Positions 1 to 9,554 are shown, counted from the first letter of the stretch. The stretch is 43,651 nucleotides of DNA from Chitinophagaceae bacterium (GCA_025933775.1 JAICZH010000016.1:1-43651), one strand, 5' to 3'. Notes: generated by a model not told the origin, from the sequence alone. Made by a program: numbers and translations.

Positions 1-357
1 AATGCGTGAAATATTAACCTGTACATTTTGCTGATTGGTTACATCTTTTTGCGGCGTTTTTATTTGCAAAAAACTTTTTTTATTTTTTTTACTTAATAAA
101 AAAAATATCCAGGGAATAAAAGCGCTTAACAAAGAAAAAATAAGAATGGCAACAGCAAACCAAAAAGTAACCACAATGAAAACATTAATAATGGCAGTGC
201 GGGAAGTTTCAGGAAGGGCATTATTTTTTTTTAGCCAAACGGCTGCCAACACAAGTGCAACGATTACCAAAATAAAATGCACACGAAAAGGAATAAAAAA
301 ACCCGTGTGCCTTAATTTTTCTCTGATAGCTGCCCAATTCATTTTTGTAAAATTCAT
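1..357 (-). CDS. Membrane protein of unknown function, truncated by window edge
   Basis: The reverse strand is open for 119 codons from an ATG at 357 to the window edge, so only the N-terminus is present. The protein starts MNFTKMNWAAIREKLRH and has two clear hydrophobic helices, at about residues 20-42 and 60-95. A basic, polar stretch (KKNKKS) follows, and then a segment that looks like the start of a soluble domain. A second ATG at 342 could also be the start. It is transcribed away from the methyltransferase at 457. The overlapping plus-strand ORF is its antisense shadow, because the hydrophobic pattern makes sense only in this direction. I do not recognise the family. Confidence 0.65.
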   Translation of the reverse strand, partial: MNFTKMNWAAIREKLRHTGFFIPFRVHFILVIVALVLAAVWLKKNNALPETSRTAIINVFIVVTFWFAVAILIFSLLSAFIPWIFFLLSKKNKKSFLQIKTPQKDVTNQQNVQVNISRI

Positions 358-456
358 TCAAATTAAATATAAAGAAAAACAAAATCTTTTTATGAAGTCA
401 TATATAAAATGGAGTATTAAGGATTTTATATTTTCTTTGTAAGAAGCGATAAAAAA

Positions 457-1347
457 ATGATTTACTACGATGCGTGCCTCTGTTGCGGGCAAAAAAATAT
501 AGTTCCGGTTTTTTTTGCAAAAGACTTTACCGTTTCGCAAGAGCAGTTTGAAATTTTACAATGCAATAATTGCACGCTCCGGTTTACGCAAAATGTTCCG
601 GGCGAAGAAAATATTGGTCGTTATTACCAATCAAAAAATTATATTTCGCACAGCGATACCAGCGAAGGATTGATTAATAAATTGTATCATAAAGTAAGAA
701 ACCGAACTCTTATTCAAAAGAAAAAAATAATACAAAAACAAACGGGCAAAACCACAGGAGCTATACTGGATATAGGTTGCGGTACTGGAGCATTTTTAAA
801 CATTATGCAAAAATCCGGATGGAATATTACAGGACTTGAACCTGATAATGCTGCAAGAAAAAAAGCAAAGGAATTGTATCAATTGAATATTGAAAATTCT
901 GAAAAATTATTTTCATTGCCTGCTCAAAGCTTTGATGCTATCACGATGTGGCATGTGCTTGAGCATGTGCATGAGCTTCATAATTATATTGAGCAATTAA
1001 AAAAATTATTAAAACCAGATGGAAAACTTTTTATTGCTGTGCCAAATTACACATCTTATGATGCAAAAATTTATAAAGAATTTTGGGCGGCTTATGATGT
1101 GCCGCGGCACTTGTATCATTTTTCGCCAATGGCAATGAAAATTTTATTAGAGAACCATAGATTGAAAATTGATTTAATAAAACCAATGTGGTACGATAGT
1201 TTTTATGTAAGCATGTTGAGCGAGCAATATAAAACGGGAAAGTCGCATCCTGCGAAAGCATTTATCAATGGAGGCGTTTCAAATATAAAAGCTGTAATTG
1301 ATATAAAAAAATGCAGTTCGGTAATTTACGTTGCAAGCTATTTATGA
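457..1347 (+). CDS. SAM-dependent class I methyltransferase with N-terminal zinc ribbon
   Basis: This is a 296-residue methyltransferase of the Methyltransf_23 type. Residues 7-43 carry two CxxC pairs (CLCCG and CNNC), typical of the small zinc-binding domain that precedes this family in Bacteroidota. The SAM-binding motif I is ILDIGCGTGAF near residue 105, followed by an acidic motif II (GLEPDN) and a post-motif region MWHVLEHV. The family acts on unknown small molecules or sugars, often in surface polysaccharide or secondary pathways, so the substrate is not known. It stands alone, divergent from the gene at 357. The C-terminus (CSSVIYVASYL) matches the usual end of the family, so it looks complete. 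Confidence 0.85.
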   Translation: MIYYDACLCCGQKNIVPVFFAKDFTVSQEQFEILQCNNCTLRFTQNVPGEENIGRYYQSKNYISHSDTSEGLINKLYHKVRNRTLIQKKKIIQKQTGKTTGAILDIGCGTGAFLNIMQKSGWNITGLEPDNAARKKAKELYQLNIENSEKLFSLPAQSFDAITMWHVLEHVHELHNYIEQLKKLLKPDGKLFIAVPNYTSYDAKIYKEFWAAYDVPRHLYHFSPMAMKILLENHRLKIDLIKPMWYDSFYVSMLSEQYKTGKSHPAKAFINGGVSNIKAVIDIKKCSSVIYVASYL

Positions 1348-1453
1348 GAAAGTAATGCACTTCGCTTTTCTGATAATTTATTTCACACTCATTTCCTTTT
1401 TTTCAGTTTCTGCATTATATTTATAGACAGTCGAAAATTAAATTATAAACGAC

Positions 1454-2269
1454 ATGCAGCCAAAGAATACAAAGGTATCATCTCTTACATGGGCGCTCAT
1501 TTCTGCAGCGGGCTTTATTGTTTTTATTGGCGCAGCGCTTTTTTTTATTTTTTTTAATGACACACTCAAAAATATTTCCACTCCGGTTTATTTTTTTCTT
1601 TTAGTAATTGTAGGCTTTATTGCTGCTGCATTTTTATCGGGTGCGCTAAAATCTCATGCAAAATATTCGGGTAAAGTATATGGCGGAACCCTTGAATTAG
1701 GCGGCCCTGTAGTGATTTTCGCACTCATCATTTATATGGGATATATTTTTCGTCCGGTAGCAGGATATACGAATTTAAAAATTACTGTTTTTGGCGATAC
1801 AACAAAAAATGAATTAATAAATTCCGGTGTTATAAAAATTTTATTGAATAAACCCGACAGCCAGATAATACAAAACGGCCTGGCAGAATTTACAGATATA
1901 CCAAACGATTTTGAAGGGAAAGAAATTACGATAATTCCGCAGGTGGATGGATATTACAGCAATGCACAACAAATAAAAATTAATGGTGATAATATTCCGG
2001 TGGAGTTGCATCTTAGTAAAAAACCTGATTCCATTTTAATAAAAGGAATGGTAATTGATCATATAGGCCACACCGTTAGTAATGCCATCATAATTTTTGA
2101 AGACGGCTTTGCAAGAGATACAACAGATGCTTTTGGAAATTTTAGAATAAACTTGCCTTTTAAAGAAGGGCACGAAAGCAGGATTCGGGTTTATACAAAA
2201 AATATTTTGCGCTACAATAATGAGCAAACGCTTTCTTCTTATGCTTCAATGACGCTTCAAATTCATTAG
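1454..2269 (+). CDS. Membrane protein with C-terminal carboxypeptidase-regulatory-like domain
   Basis: This 271-residue protein has three hydrophobic helices in its first 105 residues (about 12-34, 43-65 and 82-100), then a soluble part. Residues about 190-265 read as a carboxypeptidase D regulatory-like beta sandwich: a VSNAIIIFEDG strand, then TTDAFGNFRINLP, a common form of the turn in these Ig-like domains. The topology suggests that the domain lies outside the inner membrane, but this is inferred. It is first in a tight cluster with the genes at 2272 and 3237, and only two bases separate its stop from the next start, so translation is probably coupled. The function is unknown. Confidence 0.7.
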   Translation: MQPKNTKVSSLTWALISAAGFIVFIGAALFFIFFNDTLKNISTPVYFFLLVIVGFIAAAFLSGALKSHAKYSGKVYGGTLELGGPVVIFALIIYMGYIFRPVAGYTNLKITVFGDTTKNELINSGVIKILLNKPDSQIIQNGLAEFTDIPNDFEGKEITIIPQVDGYYSNAQQIKINGDNIPVELHLSKKPDSILIKGMVIDHIGHTVSNAIIIFEDGFARDTTDAFGNFRINLPFKEGHESRIRVYTKNILRYNNEQTLSSYASMTLQIH

Positions 2270-2271
2270 CC

Positions 2272-3225
2272 ATGATTCCTAAAATTTTTATAATAATAAT
2301 TTGGCTCATGGCAAATAATTTTTTGTATTGCCAAACGATTCAATTTAAAGGACAACTTTTACAGAATACGAAAGTTATCAAAAATTATACGGTGCTTGTT
2401 GACGGTCAAGCCACCACCACCGACGATGCAGGCATTTTTTATGCAGTAATCAATTCTTCGGCAAGGCAAATAAAAATTCAGCCATCGGATCAAAAATATA
2501 TAATTGTGTATCCGCAAGGCGGGCGGGCATTGGTTCCTAAAGATGCTTCTTTAGTTACAGAAATTATTTTAGCAAGTTTTAAATCGAATGATTACCTGAA
2601 AGAATATTTAACTGTATCAAAACAAATAAAAGATTCAATAGGTAAAAGCGGCAACCAAATGAAATCATTAAACACACAACTTGATTCCATTACTGTGATG
2701 CTTCATAAATTAAATTATACTGATACAGATTTGCGTTCTGCAAAAGAAATACAGGAAGGAAAAGACCGCAACATTTTCGACATTACAAAAGACCTTGAAG
2801 ATTATTACAGAAATGCGCAAAATCTTTTAAGCGCTTTCAAATATCTTTCGGATTATGCATTTAGCAATTCGCGTGGGCTGGAGCAGCTTTCAGAGGCCAT
2901 TAGCAATTACAATGATGTATATAACCGGCTTGATGGAAAAAAAATATTTTATCAAAAAACAATTGCAGATTATTGGAGCAAAGAACAGGCAGATTCATTT
3001 CAAAATATTATTTCGTTTGCCATGGATACCATTCACGCAAATAATATTTATCCTTTGCGCGATTTGCTGCAGCAGATAAGAGATTATTTTAATGCCAACA
3101 ATAAAAGCGCTCAACTTAAACTTTCTATTCAGAAAAAAATTGCTGATGCCATTGCAGTTGACAGTGATCTTATAGAAAAATTAAAAAATAAAATAACACA
3201 ATTCTCACAATCATTAACAACTTAA
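2272..3225 (+). CDS. Secreted protein of unknown function, helical C-terminal region
   Basis: This 317-residue protein begins with a signal peptide (MIPKIFIIIIWLMANNFLYCQ), so it is exported. Residues 21-105 are beta-rich and resemble a regulatory or Ig-like domain (KNYTVLVDGQATTTDDAGIF). The remainder, about 120-317, is strongly helical and polar, with many Q, K, D and L residues, and probably forms a helical bundle or coiled coil. It follows the three-helix membrane protein with a two-base gap and precedes a small lipoprotein by 11 bases. The three together suggest an envelope assembly, but I recognise no family. Confidence 0.65.
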   Translation: MIPKIFIIIIWLMANNFLYCQTIQFKGQLLQNTKVIKNYTVLVDGQATTTDDAGIFYAVINSSARQIKIQPSDQKYIIVYPQGGRALVPKDASLVTEIILASFKSNDYLKEYLTVSKQIKDSIGKSGNQMKSLNTQLDSITVMLHKLNYTDTDLRSAKEIQEGKDRNIFDITKDLEDYYRNAQNLLSAFKYLSDYAFSNSRGLEQLSEAISNYNDVYNRLDGKKIFYQKTIADYWSKEQADSFQNIISFAMDTIHANNIYPLRDLLQQIRDYFNANNKSAQLKLSIQKKIADAIAVDSDLIEKLKNKITQFSQSLTT

Positions 3226-3236
3226 AAATTACGATT

Positions 3237-3620
3237 ATGAAAACACAATATTTTTTAAAAACAGCTTTCGTATTTTTTATTGCGTTATCTTTTTCATGTA
3301 GTAAAAGCGGCGGAGATGTAGCAGATACTTTGATACCGGATTTATCAGCAACATGGACAAATACAGCCGATGCTACCGATCAATATTTCTTTTTTAATAA
3401 TACTGCCGGAGCAGCAAACAGTAATTTCGATGGTAATGAAGTGATTAATGGAACGCCAACAAATTCTTTTTCGGGAAGTTATCAAAATTCAAAAATTAAT
3501 TTCACATTTAATAGCGGACCAAAAAACGGAACAAAATATACCGGAAAAATTAATGGAAATTCCGCTAACGCAACAATGACTTTAAATACACCATCTGGCA
3601 CAATTACTTTGCAGAAATAA
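3237..3620 (+). CDS. Small lipoprotein of unknown function
   Basis: This 127-residue protein has a type II signal peptide: MKTQYFLKTAFVFFIALSFSC with the lipidated cysteine at residue 21, followed by SKSGGD, which is a usual start for a Bacteroidota surface lipoprotein. The mature part is rich in N, T, G and S and has alternating polar and hydrophobic strands (SGSYQNSKINFTF, KINGNSANATMTL). That fits a small lipocalin-like or META-like beta barrel, but there is no diagnostic motif. It closes the cluster 1454-3620 and probably shares its transcript. The start follows the previous stop by 11 bases. Confidence 0.7.
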   Translation: MKTQYFLKTAFVFFIALSFSCSKSGGDVADTLIPDLSATWTNTADATDQYFFFNNTAGAANSNFDGNEVINGTPTNSFSGSYQNSKINFTFNSGPKNGTKYTGKINGNSANATMTLNTPSGTITLQK

Positions 3621-3723
3621 TAATATTTATTAAAACTGTAATTAACAAAGAAAAACTTTCATTGAATGGATTAATTCAAAATCCATTATAATTCTTTATT
3701 TTCAACCTTATTAAATTTACCAA

Positions 3724-5436
3724 ATGCCTCACCCGCTTTTTCGCAAAAAAAGTATCACTGCAATTTTAGCCGATGCCAAAGAAGGATTATCAGATGCTAC
3801 ACATTCTTCATCGGGATTAAAAAAAGTTTTAAAAGTAAAAGACCTTGTTGCATTGGGAATTGCAGCTATAGTGGGCGCCGGCATATTTTCCACCATAGGC
3901 AATGCATCGTATCAAGGAGGGCCGGGTGTAATTTTATTATTTATTCTCACTGCTATTTGTTGTGGTTTTTCGGCATTATGTTATGCAGAGTTTGCTTCGC
4001 GAATACCAGTGAGTGGCAGTGCATACACTTATGCTTATGCAGCATTTGGCGAGTTGATCGCATGGATAATCGGTTGGGATCTTTTAATGGAATATGCCAT
4101 CGGAAATATTGCGGTTGCTATTTCATGGAGCCAATATTTTGTAAACCTGCTCGAAGGTTTGCGCATTCATGTTCCCACTTTTTTAACCACAGATTATTTA
4201 AGCGCATCACGAGCATTTGATGCAGCAAATATTGAAATGGCAAAAGGTATTTCATTAACGAGCCTTCCGGAAAATATACAACACGGTTATACTGCATGGT
4301 TGCATGCGCCGCACATGGGCAGTATAAAATTTATTGCAGATTTACCAGCGCTTGCAATTGTATTTTTAATTACATGGTTAGTGTATGTTGGAATTAAAGA
4401 AACAAGAAAAGCAACCAATCTTATGGTTGGCTTAAAGATAATTATCATCATTGCCGTGATAGCAATTGGATTTTTTTATGTAGCGCCTGCCAACTGGAAT
4501 CCTTTTTTGCCAAATGGTTTCAGCGGAATGATGAAAGGCGTGTCGGCTGTTTTTTTTGCCTACATTGGTTTTGACGCCATTTCTACCACCGCCGAAGAAT
4601 GTGAAAATCCTCAAAGAGATTTGCCAAAAGGAATGATTTATTCACTCATCATTTGTACCGTATTGTATATTTTAGTTGCTATTGTTTTAACCGGAATGGT
4701 TTCTTATAAACAATTAATGGTAGGCGATCCGCTGGCTTATGTTTTTAAACAAGTTGGATTGAATAAAATAAGTTATATCATTTCATTCAGCGCTATTATT
4801 GCCACGGCAAGTGTGCTATTGGTTTTTCAACTCGGACAACCGCGAATATGGATGAGCATGAGCCGCGATGGCTTGCTGCCAAAGGTTTTCAGCCGTATTC
4901 ATCCAAAATATAAAACGCCTTCGTTCTCCACAATTGTAACCGGATTGGTGGTAGCCATACCGGCGCTTTTTTTAAACCTCACAGAAGTAACAGACCTCAC
5001 AAGCATCGGAACTTTATTTGCATTTGTATTGGTTTGCGGCGGTGTGTTGTTGCTTCCTCCAAGAGAAAAAGGCGAAGAGCAACCCAAGTTTAAAATTCCT
5101 TACATCAGTTCACAATTTATTGTTCCGGTTCTTTTTATAATTGGCGTAATTATTTTCTGGAAAAATTTTCTCGGGCTTTTTGATTTCAGTGAAGGATGGG
5201 AAGTGTTCAGAGATAAATTGCCATTCTTTCTTTTTGTAATACTTGCTGTGTTATTAACCATTGCATCGTTTATCAAAAAATTATCGCTCATTCCCACGCT
5301 TGGCCTTGCAAGTTGTTTTTATTTAATGACAGAGTTGGGATATACCAACTGGCTGCGATTTTTAATCTGGCTTATAATCGGTCTGGTGATATTTTTCATG
5401 TACAGCCGCCATCACAGCAAGTTGAACAAGCAGTAA
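3724..5436 (+). CDS. APC-family amino acid permease (cationic amino acid transporter type)
   Basis: This 570-residue inner-membrane transporter is mostly hydrophobic, with about 12-14 helices. The first helix carries the APC signature GIAAIVGAGIFSTIG (residues about 45-59), which binds the substrate carboxylate. YAEFASRIPVSGSAYTYAY and the loop FDAISTTAEECENPQRDLP are characteristic of the CAT/YfnA group (TC 2.A.3.3). The likely role is proton-coupled uptake of an amino acid. Which amino acid cannot be read from sequence. A 349-base non-coding stretch follows. The gene appears to be transcribed alone, 103 bases after the lipoprotein gene. Confidence 0.9.
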   Translation: MPHPLFRKKSITAILADAKEGLSDATHSSSGLKKVLKVKDLVALGIAAIVGAGIFSTIGNASYQGGPGVILLFILTAICCGFSALCYAEFASRIPVSGSAYTYAYAAFGELIAWIIGWDLLMEYAIGNIAVAISWSQYFVNLLEGLRIHVPTFLTTDYLSASRAFDAANIEMAKGISLTSLPENIQHGYTAWLHAPHMGSIKFIADLPALAIVFLITWLVYVGIKETRKATNLMVGLKIIIIIAVIAIGFFYVAPANWNPFLPNGFSGMMKGVSAVFFAYIGFDAISTTAEECENPQRDLPKGMIYSLIICTVLYILVAIVLTGMVSYKQLMVGDPLAYVFKQVGLNKISYIISFSAIIATASVLLVFQLGQPRIWMSMSRDGLLPKVFSRIHPKYKTPSFSTIVTGLVVAIPALFLNLTEVTDLTSIGTLFAFVLVCGGVLLLPPREKGEEQPKFKIPYISSQFIVPVLFIIGVIIFWKNFLGLFDFSEGWEVFRDKLPFFLFVILAVLLTIASFIKKLSLIPTLGLASCFYLMTELGYTNWLRFLIWLIIGLVIFFMYSRHHSKLNKQ

Positions 5437-5785
5437 GTGATAGAATAAAAAGATGAATAAAAATAAATGCTTATAAATTTTTAGGATTAGGTATAATGAG
5501 CTCAAAGTATCGCTTAGTAACGCGAAGAAGTATCGCAAAGACTGCTGAGAAACGTTTAAATAAAACATGAATAAACTCCTTCGTTTTCTTTACATTTTCA
5601 TTTGCGCCTTTTTTTGCGATATGTTAAGCCCAACAAACATTGAAACTATATCTTAAAAATTGCGTTTATGCATGACCGTTAGTTAACCCCGGTTTTCAAT
5701 TTTTTAAAAAAATCTTTATCATGCTTCTGATGAAGGGTGTTGCAAATATTTATTTTAATTTTTTATTAATTTTATAAAAAAAATT
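5437..5785. other. Non-coding stretch between permease and SnoaL-like gene
   Basis: No gene was found here. The octamer AGTATCGC occurs twice about 20 bases apart (near 5507 and 5528), within a stretch of GCGAAG/GCAAAG type that resembles a degraded dispersed repeat. The last 60 bases are almost pure A and T and probably hold the promoter of the gene at 5786, but no clean TAnnTTTG box is visible. Confidence 0.5.
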
Positions 5786-6145
5786 ATGACAACAAAAGAA
5801 ATTGCAAGCCGTCTCGTTGAGCTTTGCCGGAAAGGCAATTTTGAAGCTGCCCAAAAAGAATTATTTTCTGACGATGCTATAAGCGTAGAACCTCATGCTA
5901 CGCCTGGCTTTGAAAAAGAAACCAAAGGATTACAAGCCATCTTTGAAAAGGGACAAAAATTTAATGACATGGTAAAAGAAGTACATGAGATAAATGTCTC
6001 CGAACCTGTTGTGGCTGATAATTCATTTGCATGTTGCCTGCGTATGCATGTAACTATGAAGGATGGAAAAACCAACAATATGAATGAGCTTTGCGTTTAT
6101 AAAATAAAAGACGGGAAAATTATTTCCGAAGCATTTTCGATGTAG
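5786..6145 (+). CDS. SnoaL-like / NTF2-fold protein
   Basis: This 119-residue cytoplasmic protein begins with a helix typical of the NTF2 fold (KEIASRLVELCRKGNFEAAQKELF), followed by DDAISVEPHATPGFEKETKG, two beta strands (FACCLRMHVTM and NNMNELCVYKIKDGKII) and the closing EAFSM. The length and order match the SnoaL-like family of ketosteroid-isomerase-fold proteins. The members have varied roles and many are not known to be enzymes, so no reaction is assigned. It stands alone between two long AT-rich gaps. Confidence 0.8.
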   Translation: MTTKEIASRLVELCRKGNFEAAQKELFSDDAISVEPHATPGFEKETKGLQAIFEKGQKFNDMVKEVHEINVSEPVVADNSFACCLRMHVTMKDGKTNNMNELCVYKIKDGKIISEAFSM

Positions 6146-6360
6146 GAGAATTGATTCGTATTGTGAATGTTTTTGAGCGATAAATACAAATTGTGATTGA
6201 TTGATTTTTTCTTTCACATTGGGTTTCATTAAAGTTTCATATCTGCGCTTATTGTTTTTATTCTTCACTTATCAAAAAAAAAATAAGTTACTTTTTTTCT
6301 CACTTTCTTTTAACAACCTTGTTTGTGTTTTATTCGTAAATTTCATAAAACAATTCATCA

Positions 6361-7023
6361 ATGAAACCGGTAACTTTTTTATTTATTATAGCAACATTAA
6401 TGGCAGCGTTTACTTCATGCGCTCAAAAAAAACAAAATAGTTTAATACAAGCCGCCGATAAAAATCAAGACCTTTCGAAATACAGCAAGGCTTACTTTGC
6501 CGCTGGTTGTTTCTGGCACGAAGAAGCATTGTTTGAAAGCGTGAAGGGTGTGAAAGAAGCGGTATCGGGCTATGCCGGCGGCACTACACAAAATCCAACT
6601 TACGAATCTGTGGAAACCGGCAATACCGGCCATGCCGAAAGTGTGGAAGTATTTTATGATCCTTTACAAATTTCTTATGAAACTTTATTGAAAGTTTATT
6701 TTGGCGGACAAAATCCTACCCAGGTAAACGGGCAAGGCCCCGATGAAGGAACCCAATATCGTTCCATTGCTTTTTATACAAATGACACAGAAAAAAAAGA
6801 TATTGAAAATTATATTAAGCAGATGCAAGCATCGGGAAAATATAATGCTCCTATTGCCGCACAGGTCATGCCGCTAAAAAAATTCTGGGTTGCTGAAATT
6901 TATCATCAGGATTATATTGCAAAAAATCCTGACGGAGGTTATGTACAAACAGTTTCTATTCCGGAAATTAAAAAATTTCAAAAAGAATATCCGCAATTGA
7001 TAAAGCCAGATCATAGGTTTTAG
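6361..7023 (+). CDS. msrA: Peptide methionine (S)-S-oxide reductase, lipoprotein form
   Basis: MsrA repairs oxidised methionine by reducing methionine-S-sulfoxide. The catalytic cysteine is Cys50 in YFAAGCFWHEEALFE. The family usually has G or C after GCFW, and here it is H. Further hallmarks are SGYAGGTTQNPTYE, TGHAESVEVFYDP, the FGGQNPTQVNGQGPDEGTQY block and AEIYHQDYI. An N-terminal lipobox (MAAFTSC, lipidated Cys20) places the enzyme on the periplasmic side of a membrane, so it would protect envelope proteins. At 220 residues it is full length. It converges on the GH127-type gene, with a short heptamer repeat between them. Confidence 0.95.
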   Translation: MKPVTFLFIIATLMAAFTSCAQKKQNSLIQAADKNQDLSKYSKAYFAAGCFWHEEALFESVKGVKEAVSGYAGGTTQNPTYESVETGNTGHAESVEVFYDPLQISYETLLKVYFGGQNPTQVNGQGPDEGTQYRSIAFYTNDTEKKDIENYIKQMQASGKYNAPIAAQVMPLKKFWVAEIYHQDYIAKNPDGGYVQTVSIPEIKKFQKEYPQLIKPDHRF

Positions 7024-7032
7024 TAATAAACA

Positions 7033-7056
7033 ATAGGCGATAGGCGATAGAATAGA
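7033..7056. repeat. Heptamer tandem repeat, unit ATAGGCG
   Basis: Two exact units of ATAGGCG are followed by ATAG and then AATAGAC, giving a 7-bp period. The repeat fills the gap between two convergent genes. Other heptamer arrays of unrelated sequence occur in the window at 9574, 19437 and 26851. Confidence 0.7.
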
Positions 7057-7062
7057 CAAATG

Positions 7063-9087
7063 TCAATTATCCACCACAGGAAATGCTACAATTCTCAATT
7101 TTGCACAACCATACGGAATGAGCGTTAAGGTATCAATTGTATTATCTACTTTTCCCTGATACACATCTTCTCTTGTGGTAACAGGCAGTACTGGAGCATT
7201 TCTAACCAATTTCCAATCAGGAATTTTTTTCCCTTTTGCAATAATTTCAACCGGCACATCATCTTCATTCCAGATAAAATTATTTTGGTTAAATGGTATT
7301 TCAATCACTTTTAATTCTTTTGCCGGATCATCAATTATTTTTTTCAGCAAACCATAATTCCAATCGCTCTTGGGTTTTACTTCGTAATACGGTTGGCTTT
7401 TTCCATTGCTTTGAAACAACGTATCTCTTTGCCAATCCTGTTTTATTTTTAGCGCATAAACCAGTGGGCCTCTTTCTATTGCCCGTGAATTATGCGCCCA
7501 GTTAGTGGTTCTAACGGTCATGGGTAAACGCAGTTTCACAATGTCATTATTTTTCCATGTACGATTTAATGTAACTATTTCGGCTCCCTTTGCAGTTGTA
7601 TATTTTTTACCATTAATAAAAACGGTTGCTTCTTTACACCAAACAGGAATTCTGAAATTCAATTGAAAATTTACTGGCTTTTTCGTTGAAAGAATACAAT
7701 TTATTTCATCACCAAAAGGATACGTTGTTTCTTCATTAATGGAAACTTCATCATTATTTCCACCAACTTTTGCAGTAACTGTATTGGGCGAATATAACAT
7801 AGCCATTAGCCCGTTCGCAGGCGTTTTATACCAAAGATGTTCTGTGAATTTTGTCCAGCCCTGGTGCATGTTTGCAGTGCAACAAGTATAGCCGGCATAA
7901 GGCCCGAAAACATTATTCATTCCCTGGCTGAATGGAAGACTGAAATTATAAACGCCTCTTTGTATGTCCACCTGGTTGGCCATTTGAAAGTATTGCCTTC
8001 CAAAGTAATCATCGGTTGATTGGCCGGGCAACATATTGAAAGTAATACGCTCCACTGCATCAGCATAATTTAATTCGCCGGTAATAGCAATAATTTCTTC
8101 TAAAGAAAACATGGTTTCAACAACCGCACAAAATTCAGTTCCCTGCGAAGGTTCATTGCCATGCAAATCTTCATCTGCCGAAAACATTCCATTGGGCAAT
8201 CCATGCAACATCATAATATCGTTCCACCCCGTTCGTAATGAATCGAGATAAGATAATTTTTTTTTAGACTGATAATAAATTGCGGGAAGCTTAATTCCCA
8301 TGGCAACATTTACGCCGTGCCTGTCCATCCAGTTGTTACTGTTTTGCTGCGCCGCCGCTTCCATTACCCAGTTTCTTGCACCAAGAAAATTTGTCCACGG
8401 TGTTGTTTGTTTATATAATTCATCTCCGAGTTGTAATAAAAAAGAATCATGCGTAATTCTATAAAGCCAATAAACACTTAATATATTATCGCCGCCTCTT
8501 GCCTGCGCCCAGCCCGACCACATATCCAATTTACATTTTGGCAAATTGTGATATTGATATTTAAAATATTTCGTCATAAAATCAATCACTCTTTTATCTT
8601 TTGTTGCGGTGTAATATTGTTCCAACACTTTCAGCATAATCATTCGCGGCCACCAGTCATCGCCATTGGCGCAATCATCCAAAGTTTTTTTTCCCTCTCT
8701 TTCATTTTTAGAATAAGGCCCGAAAAAACCTGAAGGCCGTTGATGATCCAACGTCCAGTTTACATATTTTAAAACTTTATTTTTTAAAACAGTATCATCA
8801 AGCAGGAAAGCCAATGGCAGTGCGCCATCCAGCCAGTAAGGAGTTTCTTCCCATCCATCTCCTTTACCGCCGAGCCATCCGTTATCGTTTTTTAATTTCC
8901 AGTAATATTCATCGAGATGGCCCGTAGAGCCATTGCTCATAATTTGTAATTGATGCAATAACCAGCCTTTGGGTTGTATTGCGCCCAGCGAAAGCTCGCT
9001 GTATTTTAAAGGAGCAAGATTTTTGTTTTGAGAATAAATATTTGTAATAAGGAAAAAGAAAATGATTATAAGAGGTAATTTTTTCAT
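7063..9087 (-). CDS. GH127-type (DUF1680) beta-L-arabinofuranosidase, secreted
   Basis: This 674-residue glycoside hydrolase has a signal peptide (MKKLPLIIIFFFLITNIYSQ). In characterised GH127 enzymes a zinc-bound cysteine acts as nucleophile, with one E-x-C pair and a C-C pair about 77 residues later. The same pattern is present: E318-F-C320, then C402-C403 in GYTCCTANMHQGW. The first two thirds form the (alpha/alpha) barrel (DDWWPRMIMLKVLEQYY, GTEFCAVVETMFSLEEI) and the rest is the beta-sandwich region. It should release L-arabinofuranose or a related sugar from plant or microbial glycans in the periplasm or outside. The related GH146 family shares DUF1680, so the exact specificity is open. 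It is monocistronic and divergent from the gene at 9213. Confidence 0.85.
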   Translation of the reverse strand: MKKLPLIIIFFFLITNIYSQNKNLAPLKYSELSLGAIQPKGWLLHQLQIMSNGSTGHLDEYYWKLKNDNGWLGGKGDGWEETPYWLDGALPLAFLLDDTVLKNKVLKYVNWTLDHQRPSGFFGPYSKNEREGKKTLDDCANGDDWWPRMIMLKVLEQYYTATKDKRVIDFMTKYFKYQYHNLPKCKLDMWSGWAQARGGDNILSVYWLYRITHDSFLLQLGDELYKQTTPWTNFLGARNWVMEAAAQQNSNNWMDRHGVNVAMGIKLPAIYYQSKKKLSYLDSLRTGWNDIMMLHGLPNGMFSADEDLHGNEPSQGTEFCAVVETMFSLEEIIAITGELNYADAVERITFNMLPGQSTDDYFGRQYFQMANQVDIQRGVYNFSLPFSQGMNNVFGPYAGYTCCTANMHQGWTKFTEHLWYKTPANGLMAMLYSPNTVTAKVGGNNDEVSINEETTYPFGDEINCILSTKKPVNFQLNFRIPVWCKEATVFINGKKYTTAKGAEIVTLNRTWKNNDIVKLRLPMTVRTTNWAHNSRAIERGPLVYALKIKQDWQRDTLFQSNGKSQPYYEVKPKSDWNYGLLKKIIDDPAKELKVIEIPFNQNNFIWNEDDVPVEIIAKGKKIPDWKLVRNAPVLPVTTREDVYQGKVDNTIDTLTLIPYGCAKLRIVAFPVVDN

Positions 9088-9212
9088 TATTTTTTTAATA
9101 ACAAAGTATTATTTTTTTTAAATATAAAAATGAAAACTATAAATGAACTTTTTTTTTATAAAAAAAATCGTTTTAAAAAATTTAGTAACTTAACAGAACA
9201 AATTTTTTAATT

Positions 9213-9554
9213 ATGAGAAAGCCAATTCAATTGCTGATAATTTTTATATTAATTTTTCCGGCATTGTATGCTCAACAAAATCTGCAGCAAAAAAATAATT
9301 TGGACCAGATGAAAAAATTACTCAACCAAAATCTTTTGTTTCAAAAAAATTTAAAAGGTTTGGGAAATGCTAATGATCTTCTTGCTTTTAATACATTGCA
9401 AGAGCCAAAATTTCTTTTTGAAAATGAAAAAGGAAAAGTTTATGTTCAACCTTTAGATAACATGCGTTTTCTCTCTTCCACTTTTCATTCAAATATGCCT
9501 GTAAAGAAAGATGCTCCGCGTATTTACATTCCAAATGCGATTCGAAGAAGATAA
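9213..9554 (+). CDS. Small secreted protein of unknown function
   Basis: This 113-residue protein begins with a clear signal peptide, MRKPIQLLIIFILIFPALYAQ, and so is exported. The mature part is about 92 residues, rich in N, L, Q and K. It has a helical start (NNLDQMKKLLNQNLLFQKNLKGLG) and a basic tail ending AIRRR. There is no cysteine and no recognised domain. It diverges from the GH127-type gene across 125 AT-rich bases and converges on citrate synthase. No partner is evident. Confidence 0.6.
   Translation: MRKPIQLLIIFILIFPALYAQQNLQQKNNLDQMKKLLNQNLLFQKNLKGLGNANDLLAFNTLQEPKFLFENEKGKVYVQPLDNMRFLSSTFHSNMPVKKDAPRIYIPNAIRRR

Noticed and set aside
35-442. Plus-strand ORF of 135 codons at the left edge
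   Set aside because: It is antisense to the truncated membrane protein. Its product is an unnatural mix of basic and hydrophobic residues, and the reverse frame has proper helices.
5437-5785. Small gene in the gap after the permease
   Set aside because: The only open frames are short, run antisense to flanking sequence and lack any plausible start context or protein-like composition.
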